From: Microbacterium jejuense
GTDB lineage: Bacteria > Actinomycetota > Actinomycetes > Actinomycetales > Microbacteriaceae
NCBI RefSeq assembly: GCF_019511665.1
Contig: NZ_JAEUAW010000003.1
Location: 124,001 to 188,000, forward strand
Direction: 5' to 3'
Length of the DNA: 64,000 nucleotides
The notes beneath the pieces are model-generated. The model made no database searches, was not told the DNA's origin, and was given only the letters and a program-made list of their open reading frames with translations. Shown here piece after piece: positions 63,344 through 64,000 of this stretch (its first letter is position 1; each line of letters starts with the position of its first letter). The position numbers and the translations under genes are program-made.

Positions 63344-64000
63344 CCGCCGTCGATCGTGTAGGAGGCGCCGGTGACCATGCCGGCCTTGTCGGACACCAGC
63401 CAGCCGGCGAGCGAGGCGACCTCGTCGGCCTCGACGAGCCGCTTGACGGCGCTCTCGGTGAGCATGATCTGCTCGACGACCTCGCTCTCGGGGATGCGGT
63501 GCACCTTCGCCTGGTCGGCGATCTGCTTCTCGACCAGCGGTGTGCGCACATACGCGGGGTTGATGCAGTTGCTCGTCACGCCGTGCGGCGCTCCTTCGAG
63601 CGCGGTGACCTTCGAGAGCCCCTCGAGTCCGTGCTTCGCCGACACGTAGGCGGACTTGAACGCGCTCGCTCGCAGACCGTGGGCGCTGGAGATGTTGACG
63701 ACACGTCCCCAGCCGCGCTCGTACATGGCCGGCAGCGCTGCGCGGATCAGCAGGAACGGCGACTCCAGCATGAGCCGCAGCAGCAGCCGGAACGTATCGG
63801 GGTCGAACTCCGTGATCGGCGAGACCCGCTGGATGCCCGCGTTGTTGACGAGGATGTCGACGTCGAGCGTCAGGTCGTCGAGCGCCGCGGTGTCCGAGAG
63901 GTCGACCACCCAGGGCTCTCCGCCGACGGAGGCGGCGGCATCCTCCGCGGCATCCGCGTTCAGGTCCGCGATGATCACGTGGGCGCCGCGCGCGGCGAAC
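63328..64000 (-). CDS. bdhA: 3-hydroxybutyrate dehydrogenase, SDR family (N-terminus outside window)
   Basis: SDR enzyme that would oxidise 3-hydroxybutyrate to acetoacetate with NAD. The visible part, about 224 residues, has NNAGIQRVSPI, the SSAHGLRAS serine, and the catalytic YVSAKHGLEGLSKV (YxxxK), ending with GWLVSDKAGMVTGASYTIDGGW. The first few dozen residues with the Rossmann GxxxGIG motif lie beyond the window edge. Its neighbours supply the next steps (scoAB, thiolase). Other SDR specificities are possible; context favours hydroxybutyrate. Confidence 0.85.
   Translation of the reverse strand, partial: FAARGAHVIIADLNADAAEDAAASVGGEPWVVDLSDTAALDDLTLDVDILVNNAGIQRVSPITEFDPDTFRLLLRLMLESPFLLIRAALPAMYERGWGRVVNISSAHGLRASAFKSAYVSAKHGLEGLSKVTALEGAPHGVTSNCINPAYVRTPLVEKQIADQAKVHRIPESEVVEQIMLTESAVKRLVEADEVASLAGWLVSDKAGMVTGASYTIDGGWTAR

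Overview
The window is one continuous stretch of high-GC chromosome with short intergenic gaps, GTG and TTG starts, and many genes that begin 6-7 bases after a TANNNT -10 box (leaderless transcripts). Gene content and order (recG, rsmD, thiL, DUF3515, ddl, gpsA, plsC, murA, leuDC), together with strong use of GGC/GCC/CTC/CTG codons, point to an actinobacterium of the Microbacteriaceae, probably Microbacterium or a close relative; this is inference from content, not a database match. No CRISPR array, prophage, insertion sequence or rRNA operon is visible.

Layout. 1-10.5 kb: core cell-envelope and housekeeping genes (recG, cut by the left edge; rsmD; thiL; a DUF3515 lipoprotein; ddl; gpsA; plsC; murA) followed by leuDC, which is preceded by a leaderless 14-codon leader peptide with three adjacent Leu codons. 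10.7-14.5 kb: a TerC-family membrane protein behind a probable yybP-ykoY manganese riboswitch, an ECF-type sigma factor coupled to a DUF4349 membrane protein, and two DUF202 proteins. 14.5-14.8 kb: two identical tRNA-Glu(CTC) genes. 14.9-19.8 kb: a fructose PTS operon (fruR-fruK-fruA-ptsH). 19.8-24.2 kb: a phosphotransferase, and a TetR/glutaminase/MFS cluster. 24.3-27.0 kb: tRNA-Gln, gltX and a LysR regulator. 27.1-31.6 kb: a D-amino-acid catabolic cassette (class V aminotransferase, D-aminoacylase, RidA, D-serine dehydratase-like enzyme). 31.6-42.1 kb: a FAH/MFS/methyltransferase operon, ilvE, leuB, an MFS exporter with its TetR regulator and palindromic operator, a small lipoprotein, serA and two membrane proteins. 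42.1-48.8 kb: a peptidoglycan-binding-repeat protein, cutC, two small ORFs, and a 1415-residue BTAD-STAND-transmembrane-propeller regulator. 48.8-58.7 kb: a Tat-exported nucleotidase, the ilvD-ilvB-ilvN-ilvC operon and otsAB. 58.7-64 kb: a 3-hydroxybutyrate/acetoacetate catabolic region (thiolase, CoA-transferase subunits, IclR regulator, alpha/beta hydrolase, and a hydroxybutyrate dehydrogenase cut by the right edge).

How it works together. Branched-chain amino-acid synthesis is spread over four places (leuDC, ilvE, leuB, ilvDBNC), with serA nearby. The most unusual locus is the giant regulator at 44562-48809: an 11-bp-phased direct repeat CCGGTACTC-NN-CCGGTACTC lies between it and a divergent small exported-peptide gene. 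The same double repeat, with a third degenerate copy at a similar distance, occurs 5 kb away upstream of the small lipoprotein gene at 38997-39302. This is the arrangement expected of a SARP/BTAD-type DNA-binding site and suggests a small surface-protein regulon under a STAND ATPase sensor. A second notable point is the mosaic 3' end of ilvD, whose last ~100 codons use rare codons unlike the rest of the window.
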